From contig NZ_CANSMR010000007.1 of the NCBI RefSeq assembly GCF_947648125.1, positions 248,001 to 312,000 of the forward strand: a DNA stretch of 64,000 nucleotides, given 5' to 3'. The notes under the pieces are model-generated. The model was not told the DNA's origin and made no database searches. It was given only the letters and a program-made list of their open reading frames with translations. Shown here piece by piece: positions 15,793-24,994 of this stretch (its first letter is position 1; every line of letters starts with the position of its first letter). Origin of the DNA: an uncultured Bradyrhizobium sp. GTDB lineage: Bacteria > Pseudomonadota > Alphaproteobacteria > Rhizobiales > Xanthobacteraceae. A program made the translations under genes and the position numbers.

Positions 15793-17022
15793 TTACTCGG
15801 CGGCCAGCGACTTCTGGTGCAGGGGCAGGCCGAGCCGGTCCCAGACCTGGAGCAGGGCCTCGGCCAGCGCGTCGATCAGGCCGTCGTCATGGTAGGGCGA
15901 GGGCGTGATGCGCAGCCGCTCGCTGCCCTTGGCGACCGTCGGATAGTTGATCGGCTGAATGTAGATGCCGTGGTCCTCGAGCAGCAGGTCGGAGGCACGC
16001 TTGCACTTCTCGGGGTCGCCGACGAACAGCGGCACGATATGGGTGTCGCTCGACATCACGGGCAGGCCGGCCGCGGTCAGGATCGCCTTGGTGCGGGCGG
16101 CGCGGTCCTGGTGGCGCTCGCGCTCCCAGTTCGAGGTCTTCAGATGGCGGATCGCAGCCGTCGCGGCCGAGCAGATCGCCGGCGGCAGCGCGGTGGTGAA
16201 GATGAAGCCCGGCGCGTAGGAGCGTACCGCGTCGATGATCTCGGCACGGCCCGCGATATAGCCGCCGAGGCAGCCGAACGCTTTCGCAAGCGTGCCCTCG
16301 AGCACGTCGATCCGGTGCATCACGCCGTCGCGCTCGGCGATGCCGCCGCCGCGCGGGCCGTACATGCCGACCGCATGGACCTCGTCGACATAGGTCATGG
16401 CGCCGTATTTCTCGGCGAGATCGCAAATCCTGGCGAGCGGCGCGACGTCGCCGTCCATCGAATAAAGGCTCTCACAAACGATCAGCTTCGGCCGGTCGGG
16501 ACCGGCGGCGATCAGCAGCTCTTCGAGATGCGCGACGTCGTTGTGGCGGAAGATCTGGCGTTCGCAGCCGGCCTGCCGCACGCCTTCGATCATCGAATTG
16601 TGGTTCAGCGCGTCCGACAGGATCAGGCAGTCCGGGATCAGCTTGGCGAGGGTCGAGATGCCAGTCTGGTTCGAGACATAGCCCGAGGTGAACAGCAGCG
16701 AGGCTTCCTTGCCATGGAGGTCGGCGAGCTCCGCCTCGAGCTGCACGAGCGGATGATGGGTGCCCGCGATGTTGCGGGTGCCGCCGGCGCCGGTGCCGAC
16801 GCGCGTCGCGGTCTCGACCATGGCGCCGACCACCTTGGGGTGCTGGCCCATGCCGAGATAGTCGTTGGAGCACCAGATCACGACATTGCGGCTGCCCTTC
16901 GGCGAATGCCAGGTCGCGTGCGGGAAGCGTCCCGCGATCCGTTCGAGGTCGGCGAACACACGGTAGCGCCGCTCGTCATGCAGGCGGTTGAGGGCGGTTT
17001 GGAAAAACTGGCTGTAATTCAT
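15793..17022 (-). CDS. hemA: 5-aminolevulinate synthase
   Basis: A 409-residue PLP enzyme condensing glycine and succinyl-CoA to 5-aminolevulinate, the first step of haem synthesis in alphaproteobacteria. Family marks: [28 protein letters not shown] start, [62 protein letters not shown], and the PLP lysine in [14 protein letters not shown]. The length is standard. The upstream region (17023-17205) holds an FNR/FixK-type box (17161-17174) and an 8-bp inverted repeat (17068-17088), consistent with oxygen-dependent control of haem supply. The gene is monocistronic, ending at the hairpin at 15738-15766. Confidence 0.98.
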   Translation of the reverse strand: MNYSQFFQTALNRLHDERRYRVFADLERIAGRFPHATWHSPKGSRNVVIWCSNDYLGMGQHPKVVGAMVETATRVGTGAGGTRNIAGTHHPLVQLEAELADLHGKEASLLFTSGYVSNQTGISTLAKLIPDCLILSDALNHNSMIEGVRQAGCERQIFRHNDVAHLEELLIAAGPDRPKLIVCESLYSMDGDVAPLARICDLAEKYGAMTYVDEVHAVGMYGPRGGGIAERDGVMHRIDVLEGTLAKAFGCLGGYIAGRAEIIDAVRSYAPGFIFTTALPPAICSAATAAIRHLKTSNWERERHQDRAARTKAILTAAGLPVMSSDTHIVPLFVGDPEKCKRASDLLLEDHGIYIQPINYPTVAKGSERLRITPSPYHDDGLIDALAEALLQVWDRLGLPLHQKSLAAE

Positions 17023-17067
17023 CGGCGAACCCAGAAAGCGGAACCTGACCGGAAAAGCTGCCTCTTC

Positions 17068-17088
17068 TTAGAGCTTTTCCAGCTCTAA
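17068..17088. promoter_or_regulatory. Inverted repeat in hemA leader
   Basis: TTAGAGCT (17068-17075) and AGCTCTAA (17081-17088) form a perfect 8-bp inverted repeat around TTTCC, 46 to 66 bases upstream of the hemA start codon. If transcription starts about 40 bases downstream of the FixK-type box, this hairpin lies in the transcribed leader. It could be an operator or an RNA hairpin. Confidence 0.45.
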
Positions 17089-17160
17089 TGTCCATGCATT
17101 GGCCCACATCCGGGCATGCGTTGCAGTTGGGCAAATTGCCCTAGCGGCCGTCGATCCGGC

Positions 17161-17174
17161 TTGATTTCGGTCAA
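17161..17174 (-). promoter_or_regulatory. FNR/FixK-type box upstream of hemA
   Basis: TTGATTTCGGTCAA is an exact match to the TTGA-N6-TCAA core bound by FNR/FixK/CRP-type activators. It lies 139 to 152 bases upstream of hemA. FixK-class proteins usually bind near -41, placing the start site near 17127 with a leader of about 105 nt. The word CAAATTGCCC occurs at 17172-17181 and again 40 bp away at 17132-17141, inside a near-palindrome GGGCAAATTGCCC. Confidence 0.65.
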
Positions 17175-17205
17175 ATTGCCCGGGGCATTTCGGCCCGGCC
17201 GGCGC

Positions 17206-18270
17206 TCAGGTCGTCTTGAAGCGCAGCATGCCGTCGTCGTGCATCTCCGCCGTCAGGCGACCCTCGACCAGCATGTAATTGACATGGGCGACCAGTTCGC
17301 CGGCGGCAAAGCCCATCTGGTGCTCGTCCAGCACGTGCTTGTGGAACACCACCGGGACCAGTTCCTTGGAGGTCTGCGGCACCTCGCGGCAGGCCTCGGC
17401 GATCAGCCGGCAGCGCTCCTCATGGTGATCGGCGAGCTGCTTGATCCGGGTCTTCAGCCCGTAGAACGGCACGCCATGGCCGGGCAGCACCATCACGTCA
17501 TAGGGCAGGGTGGTGGTCAGGCTCGCCAGCGAGGCCAGATATTCGCCGAGCGAATTCTGTTCGGGCTCGACTGCCCAGACGCTGACATTGGGCGAGATCT
17601 TGCTCAGCACCTGGTCGGCGGACAGGAACAGCTTGTCGGCCGCGCAATACAGCATCACCTGGTCGAGCGCGTGTCCGCCGCCGGTGATCACCTTGAAGCG
17701 CCGCGTGCCGATCACGACCTCGTCGCCATGGGTGAGGCGGTGATAGGACGGCGGCAGCACCGACACGCGCTTCAGGTAATCCTGGCCACGGCCGAGCAGC
17801 TTCTCGGTCAGGTCCTCGTCCATGCCGTGGCGGCGGAAGAACAGCCGCTGTGCGTTGCGCCGCTCCTCGGTGCCGCGGTTCTGGTGATAGACCGACTGCA
17901 GGTATTCCACCTGCGACATGTACAGCGGGCAGTCGAAGCGCTCGGTGATCCAGCCGGCGAGACCGACATGGTCTGGATGCGAATGCGTCACGATCAGCCG
18001 CTTGACCTTGACGTGCTTCAGCGGTCCCTCGAACAGCGTGGTCCAGGCCGCAATCGATTCCTCATTGCCAAAGCCGGCATCCACCATGGTCCAGCCGTCG
18101 CCGTCGGCGAGCAGATAGATGTTCACATGGTTGAGGCGGAACGGCAGCTTCAGCCGCGCCCACAGTACGCCGGGGGCCACCTCCACGACCTGGTCGTGGC
18201 CGGGATGGTTCTCCCAGGGGTATCGCAGTGCCTCCGCCGAGGAGGGAAGGCTGTCGGTCTTCGTATGCAT
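17206..18270 (-). CDS. MBL fold metallo-hydrolase
   Basis: A 354-residue metallo-beta-lactamase fold protein with the metal-binding motif THSHPDHVGL near residue 97, an Asp in VDAGFG, a later His in GGGHALDQ and another in LPGHG. A C-terminal winged-helix-like region (PVVFHKHVLDEHQMGFAAGELVAHVNYMLVEGRL) is typical of the LACTB2-like/BLACT_WH branch. The family hydrolyses thioesters or nucleic acids, but the substrate here is not evident. It is encoded downstream of the chemotaxis receptor on the same strand with a palindromic repeat between, so independent transcription is likely. Confidence 0.87.
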   Translation of the reverse strand: MHTKTDSLPSSAEALRYPWENHPGHDQVVEVAPGVLWARLKLPFRLNHVNIYLLADGDGWTMVDAGFGNEESIAAWTTLFEGPLKHVKVKRLIVTHSHPDHVGLAGWITERFDCPLYMSQVEYLQSVYHQNRGTEERRNAQRLFFRRHGMDEDLTEKLLGRGQDYLKRVSVLPPSYHRLTHGDEVVIGTRRFKVITGGGHALDQVMLYCAADKLFLSADQVLSKISPNVSVWAVEPEQNSLGEYLASLASLTTTLPYDVMVLPGHGVPFYGLKTRIKQLADHHEERCRLIAEACREVPQTSKELVPVVFHKHVLDEHQMGFAAGELVAHVNYMLVEGRLTAEMHDDGMLRFKTT

Positions 18271-18396
18271 GCTACCGACTTAGCGGGCCCCGGGCCGCCG
18301 CGCCAGCCGAAAAATCAGATAGTCGTCCGGAGAATGGGGGGCCCAGAGCTGGAATTCCGTAGCCCGGATCAAACGGACGGAATCTACAAATACGCC

Positions 18397-18479
18397 CGTC
18401 ATTCCGGGGCGATGCGCAGCATCGAACCCGGAATCTCGAGGTTCCGGGTCTGGTCCTTCGGACCATCCCGGAACGACGC
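18397..18479. repeat. Palindromic intergenic repeat, CGTCATTCCGGGG family
   Basis: CGTCATTCCGGG at the left and CCCGGAACGACG at the right form an imperfect inverted repeat with internal GATGCGCAGCATC and GGTCCTTCGGACC hairpins. It lies directly after the chemotaxis receptor stop (18489 on the minus strand) and may end its transcript. This class is abundant in Bradyrhizobium intergenic regions. Confidence 0.72.
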
Positions 18480-18488
18480 GTAACCTTG

Positions 18489-20633
18489 CTACGCCGCGCG
18501 GATGTTCGACAGGAAGCCGTCGATCTCGGAGCGCAGCACGTCGGCCTCGCGGCGCAATGCGTCCGAGGCGCTGAGTACTTCGCCGGCCGCGGCACCGGCC
18601 TCGGCCGAGGCGGTCGAGACGCCGACGATGTTGCTCGACACCTCGCTGGTGCCGCCCGCCGCATGCTGGATGTTGCGGGCGATCTCGCGGGTCGCCGCGC
18701 CCTGCTCCTCGACCGCGGCGGCGATCGCGGTGGTGACGTCGTTGATCTCGCCGATCGTGCTTGAGATGTTGCGGATCGCGGTGACCGCCGTCGTCGTCAC
18801 CTCCTGCATGCTGACGATCTGCTGGCGGATTTCCTCGGTCGCCTTGGCGGTCTGGCTCGCCAGGTTCTTCACCTCGGAGGCGACGACGGCAAAGCCGCGG
18901 CCGGCCTCGCCGGCGCGCGCCGCCTCGATGGTGGCGTTGAGCGCCAAAAGATTGGTCTGCGAGGCGATGGTCTGGATGAGGTCGACCACGACGCTGATGC
19001 GCGCGGCATTGTCGGCGAGGCCCTGCATCGTGGTGTCGGTGGCGCTGGCTTCCTCGACCGCCTTGCGGGCGATCTCCGCCGAGGTGACGACCTGGCGGCC
19101 GATCTCGGAGATCGACGACGACAGCTCCTCGGTGCCGGCCGATACCGTCTGCACGTTGACCGAGGTCTCCTCGGCGGCCGAGGCGACCGCATTGACCAAT
19201 GCGCTCGACTGGTCGGCGGTCGCCGACATGCTCTGCGCGGTCGACTGCATCGAGTTCGCCGCGGTCTGCAGGCTGCCGAGCGCAGTGCGGACCGTCGATT
19301 CGAACGTCGTGATCTGCTTCTCCATGCGCGAGGCGCGCTCGGCCTTGGCGGAGCGGTCCTTGTTCTGGTTCTCGGTGAGCTCGCGGCTCTCGATCATGCT
19401 CTCGCGGAACACCTGCAGCGAGTCGGCCATGACGGCGATCTCGTCGCGCTGGCGGCTCTGCGGGATCTCGGTGTCGAGGTCGCCGTCGGACAGCAGCTGC
19501 ATCGAGCGCTGCAGGCCGCGGATGCGGCGCAGGATGTTGCGCCCGACATAGAGCCAGACGAACAGGAACGAGCCGACCAAGGTCAGCGCGCCCAATCCGA
19601 TCATCACTGTGGTGGCAAGCGAGATTTGCTGCCGCGCCTGGAAGGTCGCGGAGTCGGTCTCCTTCTGCACGGCGTCGACCAGCTGCTGGACGCTGATGCC
19701 GAGCCCGACATTGAGCTTGCGGGTCTCTTCCAGGATGGTCTGGCCGTAATCGATCGAGTCGAGCTCCTTCTGGCGGATCTTGAACACGCCGGTCTTGCCT
19801 TCGCCGAGCACCAGCAGCTTCTGCGCGGTGTCGCGCACGGCAACGATCGCCGGATTGTTCGGCAGGTCCTCGAGGTTGGACTTGACGCGCTCGCGGCCCT
19901 TCTTGAACTCCGCCTCGATCGCATCGAGCGTCTCGCTGGAATTGGCCGACAGCGCTGCGGTCATGTCGGCGGCCATCAGATTGCCGGCCGCGAGCACGTT
20001 GCCGATCTGGCCGACGGTGCGGGCCGCTTCGGTGGCAGCGTCGGCGGAGACATCGGCCGCGCCAAGGATGGCGTTGAGCCGGGTCTGCGCGTCGAGCATC
20101 GCGGGACCAGCGGCGGAGACGAAGGCGCCCTGCGCCTTGCGCAGCGCGTTGTACTGCTTGTCGCGCAGCGCGCCGACGTCGAGCCGCTCATGCGCCGCCG
20201 AGATCAGGCTCTTGGTCGCCTCGTCGGTGTTCTTGACGTTCTCCTGCAGCGCGCTGACGACGGATTTGTCGGCGCCGAGTTCGATGATCTCGCCAAGCTT
20301 GGCATTGGTTTGCTGCGCGACCTCCTGCACCTTCTTGGTGCGATCGTTCAGCGCATCCTCGCTCTGCACGGCGAGCAGGCCGGGCCCCTGGGCTGCGAGC
20401 GAGGCGCTCTGCGCGGAAAGCTGCAGGCTCGCGGCGAGCCGCGGAATGTCGCGGCCGGAGAGATCGCTCATGGTGCCGCCGAGCTGATGCAGCACGATGC
20501 CGGCACCTGCGCTGATCACCAGCGCCATGCCTGCGATCACGGCGAACGCCGCGAACAGGCTGCCCCTGACGCCCATCTGCGGCAGATGGATACGCTTGAG
20601 ATTTGGTTTGCCGAGCTTGAACCGAAACGCCAT
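18489..20633 (-). CDS. Methyl-accepting chemotaxis protein
   Basis: A 714-residue transducer. A first membrane helix ([25 protein letters not shown], about residues 26-50) is followed by a roughly 300-residue helical sensor, a second membrane helix ([23 protein letters not shown]) with an adjacent HAMP domain, and a signalling domain whose tip reads [32 protein letters not shown]. It signals to the CheA/CheW complex; the ligand is unknown. The start at 20633 (MAFRFKLG) has AGGGGG upstream; starts at 20654 or 20717 would add up to 28 residues. There is no C-terminal CheR tether motif. Confidence 0.94.
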   Translation of the reverse strand: MAFRFKLGKPNLKRIHLPQMGVRGSLFAAFAVIAGMALVISAGAGIVLHQLGGTMSDLSGRDIPRLAASLQLSAQSASLAAQGPGLLAVQSEDALNDRTKKVQEVAQQTNAKLGEIIELGADKSVVSALQENVKNTDEATKSLISAAHERLDVGALRDKQYNALRKAQGAFVSAAGPAMLDAQTRLNAILGAADVSADAATEAARTVGQIGNVLAAGNLMAADMTAALSANSSETLDAIEAEFKKGRERVKSNLEDLPNNPAIVAVRDTAQKLLVLGEGKTGVFKIRQKELDSIDYGQTILEETRKLNVGLGISVQQLVDAVQKETDSATFQARQQISLATTVMIGLGALTLVGSFLFVWLYVGRNILRRIRGLQRSMQLLSDGDLDTEIPQSRQRDEIAVMADSLQVFRESMIESRELTENQNKDRSAKAERASRMEKQITTFESTVRTALGSLQTAANSMQSTAQSMSATADQSSALVNAVASAAEETSVNVQTVSAGTEELSSSISEIGRQVVTSAEIARKAVEEASATDTTMQGLADNAARISVVVDLIQTIASQTNLLALNATIEAARAGEAGRGFAVVASEVKNLASQTAKATEEIRQQIVSMQEVTTTAVTAIRNISSTIGEINDVTTAIAAAVEEQGAATREIARNIQHAAGGTSEVSSNIVGVSTASAEAGAAAGEVLSASDALRREADVLRSEIDGFLSNIRAA

Positions 20634-20818
20634 TGCCCCGTGCCCCCTGGCCATACTCTTGGCCACTACTCTTGGATGTTTCCCCGGCGCGGGAGTATCG
20701 GTGCGGCGGGTTAACAAAATCGGGAAAATTGCGACGATCTGCGGGATTTTTCGCGGCTGCCGCGTGCCAACGCGGTGTTGGTTCGCAGTGCGGAACAGAT
20801 GCGCGCGATCGGATGCAA

Positions 20819-20842
20819 AAAGGCCGGCGCGAGCCGGCCTTT
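20819..20842 (-). terminator. Terminator of the outer-membrane protein gene
   Basis: A perfect 10-bp stem, AAAGGCCGGC with GCCGGCCTTT, around a 4-nt loop, with extra T residues on the minus strand. It lies 28 bases past the stop of the beta-barrel protein gene. Confidence 0.83.
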
Positions 20843-20870
20843 CCGCTCATGGTTGTGGTGATCAGTAATC

Positions 20871-21617
20871 TCAGTAGCGGCCGTAAGCGGGGCCGCCGAG
20901 GTTGCCGAGATTGAAGCGGTAGTTGAGGCCCGCCTTCACCGTGTGCTCGTCATTGTGGAAGCTGCCGACCGGCACCAGCGCGCCCGGTGCGGTGAAGCGG
21001 CTGTCGCCGAAGTCGTAGTACTGGTACTCGACCTTGGCCGACCAGTTCGGCGCGAACATGTATTCGGCGCCGCCGCCGATGGTCCAGCCGTTGCTGTGGT
21101 TGTCGCTGAGCGCGAAGCCGATCGGCGCGCCGCCCAGCGTCACCGTTTCGTTGTTGTCGGAATAGGCGTAACCGCCCTTCACATAGATCAGGCCCGGGCC
21201 CCAGGTGTAGCCGACGCGGCCAGTGATCGACGCGATGCCGCGCTGATTGTTGTTGTAGACGTAACCGCCCGGGAAGATCGCGTTGAGCTGATGGCCGCCG
21301 ACCCAGGAATACTGGCCTTCGAGGCCGATCACCCACATCGGCGACAGCTGCCAGTCGTAGCCGCCCTGGACGCCGCCCATGAAGCGGGCGCTGGAGTCCG
21401 ACAGCGCGAGGCCGTTGAACGTGTTGTTCTGCGAGAACACGCCGCCGAGATGGCCGCCGAGATAGAAGCCGGTCCAGTTGTAGAGCGGCGCGGCGTAAAC
21501 AGGCGCGGGCGCCTTCTGGTAATAGCCACGGGAGCCGAGGTCGGCAGCCTGGGCGGTCGCGCCAAAGGCAGCGATGGCGACAGCTGCGGCTGCGGTTGCG
21601 AGCAGGAACTTCTTCAT
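20871..21617 (-). CDS. Outer-membrane beta-barrel protein (Omp25/Omp31-like)
   Basis: A 248-residue porin-family protein. It starts at MKKFLLATAAAAVAIAAFGATAQAADL with signal cleavage expected after AQA (about residue 23). The mature part shows alternating hydrophobic strands with marks of this rhizobial family: NWTGFYLGGHLGGVFSQ, GVQGGYDWQLSPMWVIGLEGQYSW, RVGYTWGPGLIYVKGGYAYSDN and the terminal VKAGLNYRFNLG region. It would insert in the outer membrane as an eight-strand barrel. The last residue is Tyr after Arg, not the usual Phe, although FNLG precedes. An AT-rich promoter region lies upstream at about 21690-21780. Confidence 0.92.
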   Translation of the reverse strand: MKKFLLATAAAAVAIAAFGATAQAADLGSRGYYQKAPAPVYAAPLYNWTGFYLGGHLGGVFSQNNTFNGLALSDSSARFMGGVQGGYDWQLSPMWVIGLEGQYSWVGGHQLNAIFPGGYVYNNNQRGIASITGRVGYTWGPGLIYVKGGYAYSDNNETVTLGGAPIGFALSDNHSNGWTIGGGAEYMFAPNWSAKVEYQYYDFGDSRFTAPGALVPVGSFHNDEHTVKAGLNYRFNLGNLGGPAYGRY

Positions 21618-21844
21618 GGGGCAGTCTCCGGACAAGTCATGAGGCGCAGCGTGAATGGCGCCATCCATGGCGATGCGTTAGACCGCATTTGAATAAAATG
21701 CTGTCACCGAATGACGACTTGGCACGTTAAGTCGCACCCTTTGCGGTGAAACGTTTTGTTGTGCCTAACGAACGCTTAAGCGGGAATGACGGAATGCTTA
21801 ACGCACCGTGCGCGACGCGCTTGCTCCGTTAACCAGGCCGTCCG

Positions 21845-22207
21845 CTAGTCCAATCGCTTGCGCACGTCGTCGCGCATCTGCTCGCGGAACGCCTGGCGGC
21901 GTGCGGCGCGATCCTTGACCGGAACGTCGTGGCGATCGAACACGTCGAACTTCTCCAGGATCGGATAGTGCTCGCTCGCCATCGCCAGCACGCGCAGCAG
22001 GCCTGCGACCTTCGGGGTCGGGCCGGTGACTTCCCATCTGCGGAGTTTCTCGGCGCCGCCGGCCGCCGGCAGCCCGCACAGTTTCGCCATGTCCGCCGCC
22101 GTCAGCTTCCGGCCGAGTGCCTCGCCGAGATGTTCGCGCAGTTTCTTCAGTTCTGGGCCAGTCACTCTTGGGTCCGCTCCGCGATTTTGAAGTGTGAAGT
22201 GAGTCAC
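21845..22207 (-). CDS. Small helix-turn-helix-like protein
   Basis: A 120-residue protein with a predicted DNA-binding N-terminal half: VTGPELKKLREHLGEALGRKLTAADMAKLCGLPAAGGAEKLRRWE resembles a Cro/MqsA-type helix-turn-helix (about residues 16-60). The C-terminal half is charged and helical. The GTG start at 22207 is weakly supported; a second GTG at 22162 (TGPELKK) is a fair alternative. It is divergent from the 41-aa membrane protein at 22266, with GTGAGTCAC (22199-22207) at its own start, which may be an autoregulatory site. No specific family name is claimed. Confidence 0.72.
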   Translation of the reverse strand: MTHFTLQNRGADPRVTGPELKKLREHLGEALGRKLTAADMAKLCGLPAAGGAEKLRRWEVTGPTPKVAGLLRVLAMASEHYPILEKFDVFDRHDVPVKDRAARRQAFREQMRDDVRKRLD

Positions 22208-22265
22208 ATGACGTGCTCGGGGGCCCGTCTATACGCTGCTCATGCGACTTCTCAAGGAAACCATC

Positions 22266-22391
22266 ATGCACGGCATCATCGAAGGCCTCAGCCCCGAACA
22301 CGGACAGATCGATTGGAAATGGGTCGGCAGTGTGTTCGCGTTCTACGTCGTGCTGATGATCGGCGGGGCGGGGCTGCTGCTGGCGCATTGA
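22266..22391 (+). CDS. Small single-pass membrane protein, 41 residues
   Basis: ATG at 22266 with AGGA eight bases upstream opens a 41-codon frame ending TGA. The protein has a polar start (MHGIIEGLSPEHGQIDWKW) and one membrane helix (VGSVFAFYVVLMIGGAGLLLA) ending two residues before the stop. An in-frame ATG at 22242 would add eight residues. Support comes from the ribosome-binding site, the coherent membrane helix and the divergent position beside an HTH protein. Function unknown; small membrane proteins of this kind often modulate larger membrane partners. Confidence 0.55.
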   Translation: MHGIIEGLSPEHGQIDWKWVGSVFAFYVVLMIGGAGLLLAH

Positions 22392-22431
22392 TGCAGCACG
22401 GACATCGCGACCGGTTGGATTCGTTCGTCCG

Positions 22432-22815
22432 CTAGTGAGGCGCCCCGGATTGATCGAGCACCCGATCGGCGAGGGTCTTGCGGCCGCGCCGGTTCAGCCA
22501 GCCCTGACCCCAATCGCGGAGCTGCAGCAGCAGTGGGCCAAGTGAGCGTCCCTCCTCGGTCAGGCTGTACTCGACCTTCGGAGGAATCACCGGATAGGCG
22601 GTCCGCTGGATCAGTCCGTCCTCCTCCAGCTCGCGCAGCTGCCTGGTCAGGAGGCGCGGCGTGCAACCGGTCAGATGGCGGTGCAGTTCGTTGAACCGCT
22701 GGGTGCCGTCGAGCAGGTGATAGAGGATCACCGACTTCCACTTGCCGTTGATCAAGTTGACCGCTGCTTCCATCGAGCAGCCGGGCACCAGATCGTATCG
22801 TCTCTGCTTCTGCAT
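22432..22815 (-). CDS. HxlR family transcriptional regulator
   Basis: A 127-residue winged-helix regulator with the HxlR layout: N-terminal CSMEAAVNLINGKWKSVILYHLLDGTQRFNELHRHLTGCTPRLLTRQLRELEEDGLIQR, then the wing VEYSLTEEGRSL. Cys13, just before the first helix, is the position of the redox-active cysteine in HypR/QorR/YodB-type members that sense quinones, aldehydes or disulfide stress. It is divergent from a quinone-oxidoreductase-like gene at 22939, a pairing seen in QorR-qorA systems. Negative control of that gene and of itself is likely. Confidence 0.93.
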   Translation of the reverse strand: MQKQRRYDLVPGCSMEAAVNLINGKWKSVILYHLLDGTQRFNELHRHLTGCTPRLLTRQLRELEEDGLIQRTAYPVIPPKVEYSLTEEGRSLGPLLLQLRDWGQGWLNRRGRKTLADRVLDQSGAPH

Positions 22816-22839
22816 ATCGTGGACACTACGCTTTCGGAT

Positions 22840-22879
22840 AGTACCGGCTAATTTTTACAGTATAGCGCACCTGGGTACT
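22840..22879. promoter_or_regulatory. Possible HxlR operator in the divergent promoter region
   Basis: The 123-bp gap between the HxlR gene and the oxidoreductase gene is AT-richer than its surroundings. It holds AGTACC (22840-22845) and GGTACT (22874-22879) as an inverted repeat with a 28-bp spacer. HxlR proteins usually bind one or two short palindromes in such gaps, but these arms are far apart, so this is only a candidate. Confidence 0.3.
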
Positions 22880-22938
22880 GCCCTCCAGATAGATCAGGCC
22901 GCTGCGTCAGGTGGCCATGAACATCAGGAGACGACGGC

Positions 22939-23928
22939 GTGTCGAAGAGCGTGAGGTTCCATCAGGTCGGTGGCCCGGAGGTGCTGAAGATCGAAACCAT
23001 CCCGATCCCAGTGCCCGGTGTCGGCGAGGTTCGCATCAAGACCAAGGCCATCGGGCTGAACCGGGCAGAGGTGATGTACCGGTCTGGTGCCTATGTGTCC
23101 GCGCCGGTGTTTCCCGCGCAGCTCGGCTATGAGGCCGCCGGCATCATCGACGCCGTGGGCGATGGCGTCGACGGCTTCGAGGTCGGCGACGCCGTCAGCG
23201 TGATTCCGGCGTTCAGCTTCGCCGAATACGGCATGTACGGCGAGGATGTGATCGCGCCGGCGAGAGCGGTCGTGAAGCATCCGCGCTGGCTGAGCTGGGA
23301 GATGGCCGCGGCCATCTGGATGCCGTTCGTGACCGTCTGGGGTGCGCTGATCGACATTGCAGGGATCACCAAAGGCGACGTCGTCGTGATTCCGGCCGCA
23401 GCGAGCAGCGTCGGCCTGGCGACCATTCAAGTGGCTCGTTACGTCGGTGCATTGCCGGTCGCGCTGTCTCGAACGTCGTCGAAGGCGGACGAATTGAAGG
23501 CCGCAGGCGCCGCGCACGTCATCGCCACCGCTGAACAGGATGTGACAGCCGAATTGTTGCGCATCACCGACGGCAAGGGCGCGCGCGTTGTGTTCGATCC
23601 GGTCGGTGGCCCGGCGTTCGAGAAGCTGGCGCAGGCAACCGCGGTCGGCGGCATCATCTTCATCTACGGCGCGCTGAGCCCGGACACGACACCGCTGCCC
23701 TTGATGGCTGTGCTGGGGCGTCACCTGACCATCCGCGGCTATGAGCTGTTCGAGGTCACGTCTCGGGATGACAAGCTCGGGCAAGCGAAGGAGTTCGTGC
23801 TCCAAGGCCTCGCCTCCGGGCATTTCAGTCCGAGGATCGCGCGGACCTTCCCGTTCGAGAGCATCGTGGAGGCCCATCGCTTCCTGGAGGCGAACGCGCA
23901 GGTCGGCAAGGTGGTGGTGACCGTCTGA
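22939..23928 (+). CDS. Zinc-independent MDR family NAD(P)-dependent oxidoreductase (quinone reductase-like)
   Basis: A 329-residue medium-chain dehydrogenase/reductase. GTG at 22939 has AGGAG nine bases upstream. The N-terminal catalytic domain has VPGVGEVRIKTKAIGLNRAEVMYRSG and GYEAAGIIDAVGDGVDGFEVGD; the Rossmann segment has VVIPAAASSVGLATIQVARYVGA (AASSVG in place of the GxGxxG core). It lacks the catalytic zinc ligands (no GHE motif) and the structural zinc cysteines, so NADPH-dependent reduction of quinones or enones is more likely than alcohol oxidation. It is divergent from and probably repressed by the HxlR regulator. Confidence 0.9.
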   Translation: MSKSVRFHQVGGPEVLKIETIPIPVPGVGEVRIKTKAIGLNRAEVMYRSGAYVSAPVFPAQLGYEAAGIIDAVGDGVDGFEVGDAVSVIPAFSFAEYGMYGEDVIAPARAVVKHPRWLSWEMAAAIWMPFVTVWGALIDIAGITKGDVVVIPAAASSVGLATIQVARYVGALPVALSRTSSKADELKAAGAAHVIATAEQDVTAELLRITDGKGARVVFDPVGGPAFEKLAQATAVGGIIFIYGALSPDTTPLPLMAVLGRHLTIRGYELFEVTSRDDKLGQAKEFVLQGLASGHFSPRIARTFPFESIVEAHRFLEANAQVGKVVVTV

Positions 23929-23956
23929 GGTCACGCACCGATTGCGCGACGGCGCT

Positions 23957-24832
23957 CTAGATCAGCGCGGGGCACCATGGCTCTTCATAATAGTCGAAAC
24001 CGGTACCTGACCGGACGACGTGGATCAGGCCGGGGAAGTTGAGATGTGGCCCCGCGATCAAGGTGCGCTCTGCTGCTGCCATATCGAGCGTCTTCAGGCG
24101 CGTTGTGCGGGCCTGATCGGGATCCGCGTCGAAGGCGATGGTGACCTCCGGCCGCTTGATCTGCACATCGGGCACGTGGGTGATATCGCCCCAGACGAGC
24201 AACGTATCGGTTCCCGACGACACCCTGTAGCCGCCATGGCCCGGCGTGTGGCCTGGAAGCGCAACGAATTCGATGCCGGGTACGACTTCGCCGCTTCCGA
24301 TCGGGCGCAGGGCCTTGCCGTAAGTCGCGAAGGCTGCACGGGCAAGCGCGAACATCGGTTGCAGGCTCTCCGGAGCGGCGTCGGCGCGCGCGGTATCCGC
24401 CCAGAAAGCCAGCTCGACATCCGACAGGATCAGCTCTGCATTCGCGAACACGGGAGTGCCGTCTGCGCCGACGAGACCGCCGATGTGGTCGGGATGCGCA
24501 TGGGTCAGAAGCACCGCGTCGATCTCGCCGGCAGCAACCCCTGCGGCGGCAAGCGCGCCCGGCAGCTTGCCGCCCCAGCCGTTGAAGCCGCCGCCGCCGC
24601 TGTCGATCAGGACGGTGCGCGTACCGTCCTGCACCAGGAATGCGCTGACACTGAAGCGCGGGTCGGGCGGACGATGCGCGGTGGCCAGCATCGCCTCGGC
24701 CTCCGCCACGGTGATATCGGCAAGCAGCTCGAAGCTGAGATCGAGGTAGCCGTCATTCAACACGGTGACGACCGCATCTCCTATGCGGCGGCGATTGAGG
24801 CCCGGGGCCTGTGACGTTGGACGCTGGGACAT
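23957..24832 (-). CDS. MBL fold metallo-hydrolase (quorum-quenching-lactonase-like branch)
   Basis: A 291-residue metallo-beta-lactamase fold protein. The start at 24832 (MSQRPTSQAPG) has AGGAGA upstream on the minus strand; the frame stays open further upstream without support. Metal motifs are LTHAHPDHIGGL and LPGHTPGH, plus Asp in VLIDSGGGG and WGDITHVP. The arrangement (ALLTHAHPDHIGG, GHTPGHGGY, late GDITH) is that of the AHL-lactonase/methyl-parathion-hydrolase-like group. Substrate unknown. It is divergent from a LysR regulator, which probably controls it. A C-terminal YYEEPWCPALI tail follows the fold. Confidence 0.88.
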   Translation of the reverse strand: MSQRPTSQAPGLNRRRIGDAVVTVLNDGYLDLSFELLADITVAEAEAMLATAHRPPDPRFSVSAFLVQDGTRTVLIDSGGGGFNGWGGKLPGALAAAGVAAGEIDAVLLTHAHPDHIGGLVGADGTPVFANAELILSDVELAFWADTARADAAPESLQPMFALARAAFATYGKALRPIGSGEVVPGIEFVALPGHTPGHGGYRVSSGTDTLLVWGDITHVPDVQIKRPEVTIAFDADPDQARTTRLKTLDMAAAERTLIAGPHLNFPGLIHVVRSGTGFDYYEEPWCPALI

Positions 24833-24994
24833 GCGGGTCTCCTGTTCGAGGCGATCAAGCCGGCCCTGCCGCACTGGGCGCCGCGATGGAGGCGGTCCGC
24901 TGGCGCAGAGCATTCGGTTGCCCTCATTCATGAGGCCGCTTCTTCGAGAAGAGAACGCGCCGCCAGGCACGTCAGAATGAACCAGAGGTTTGCA

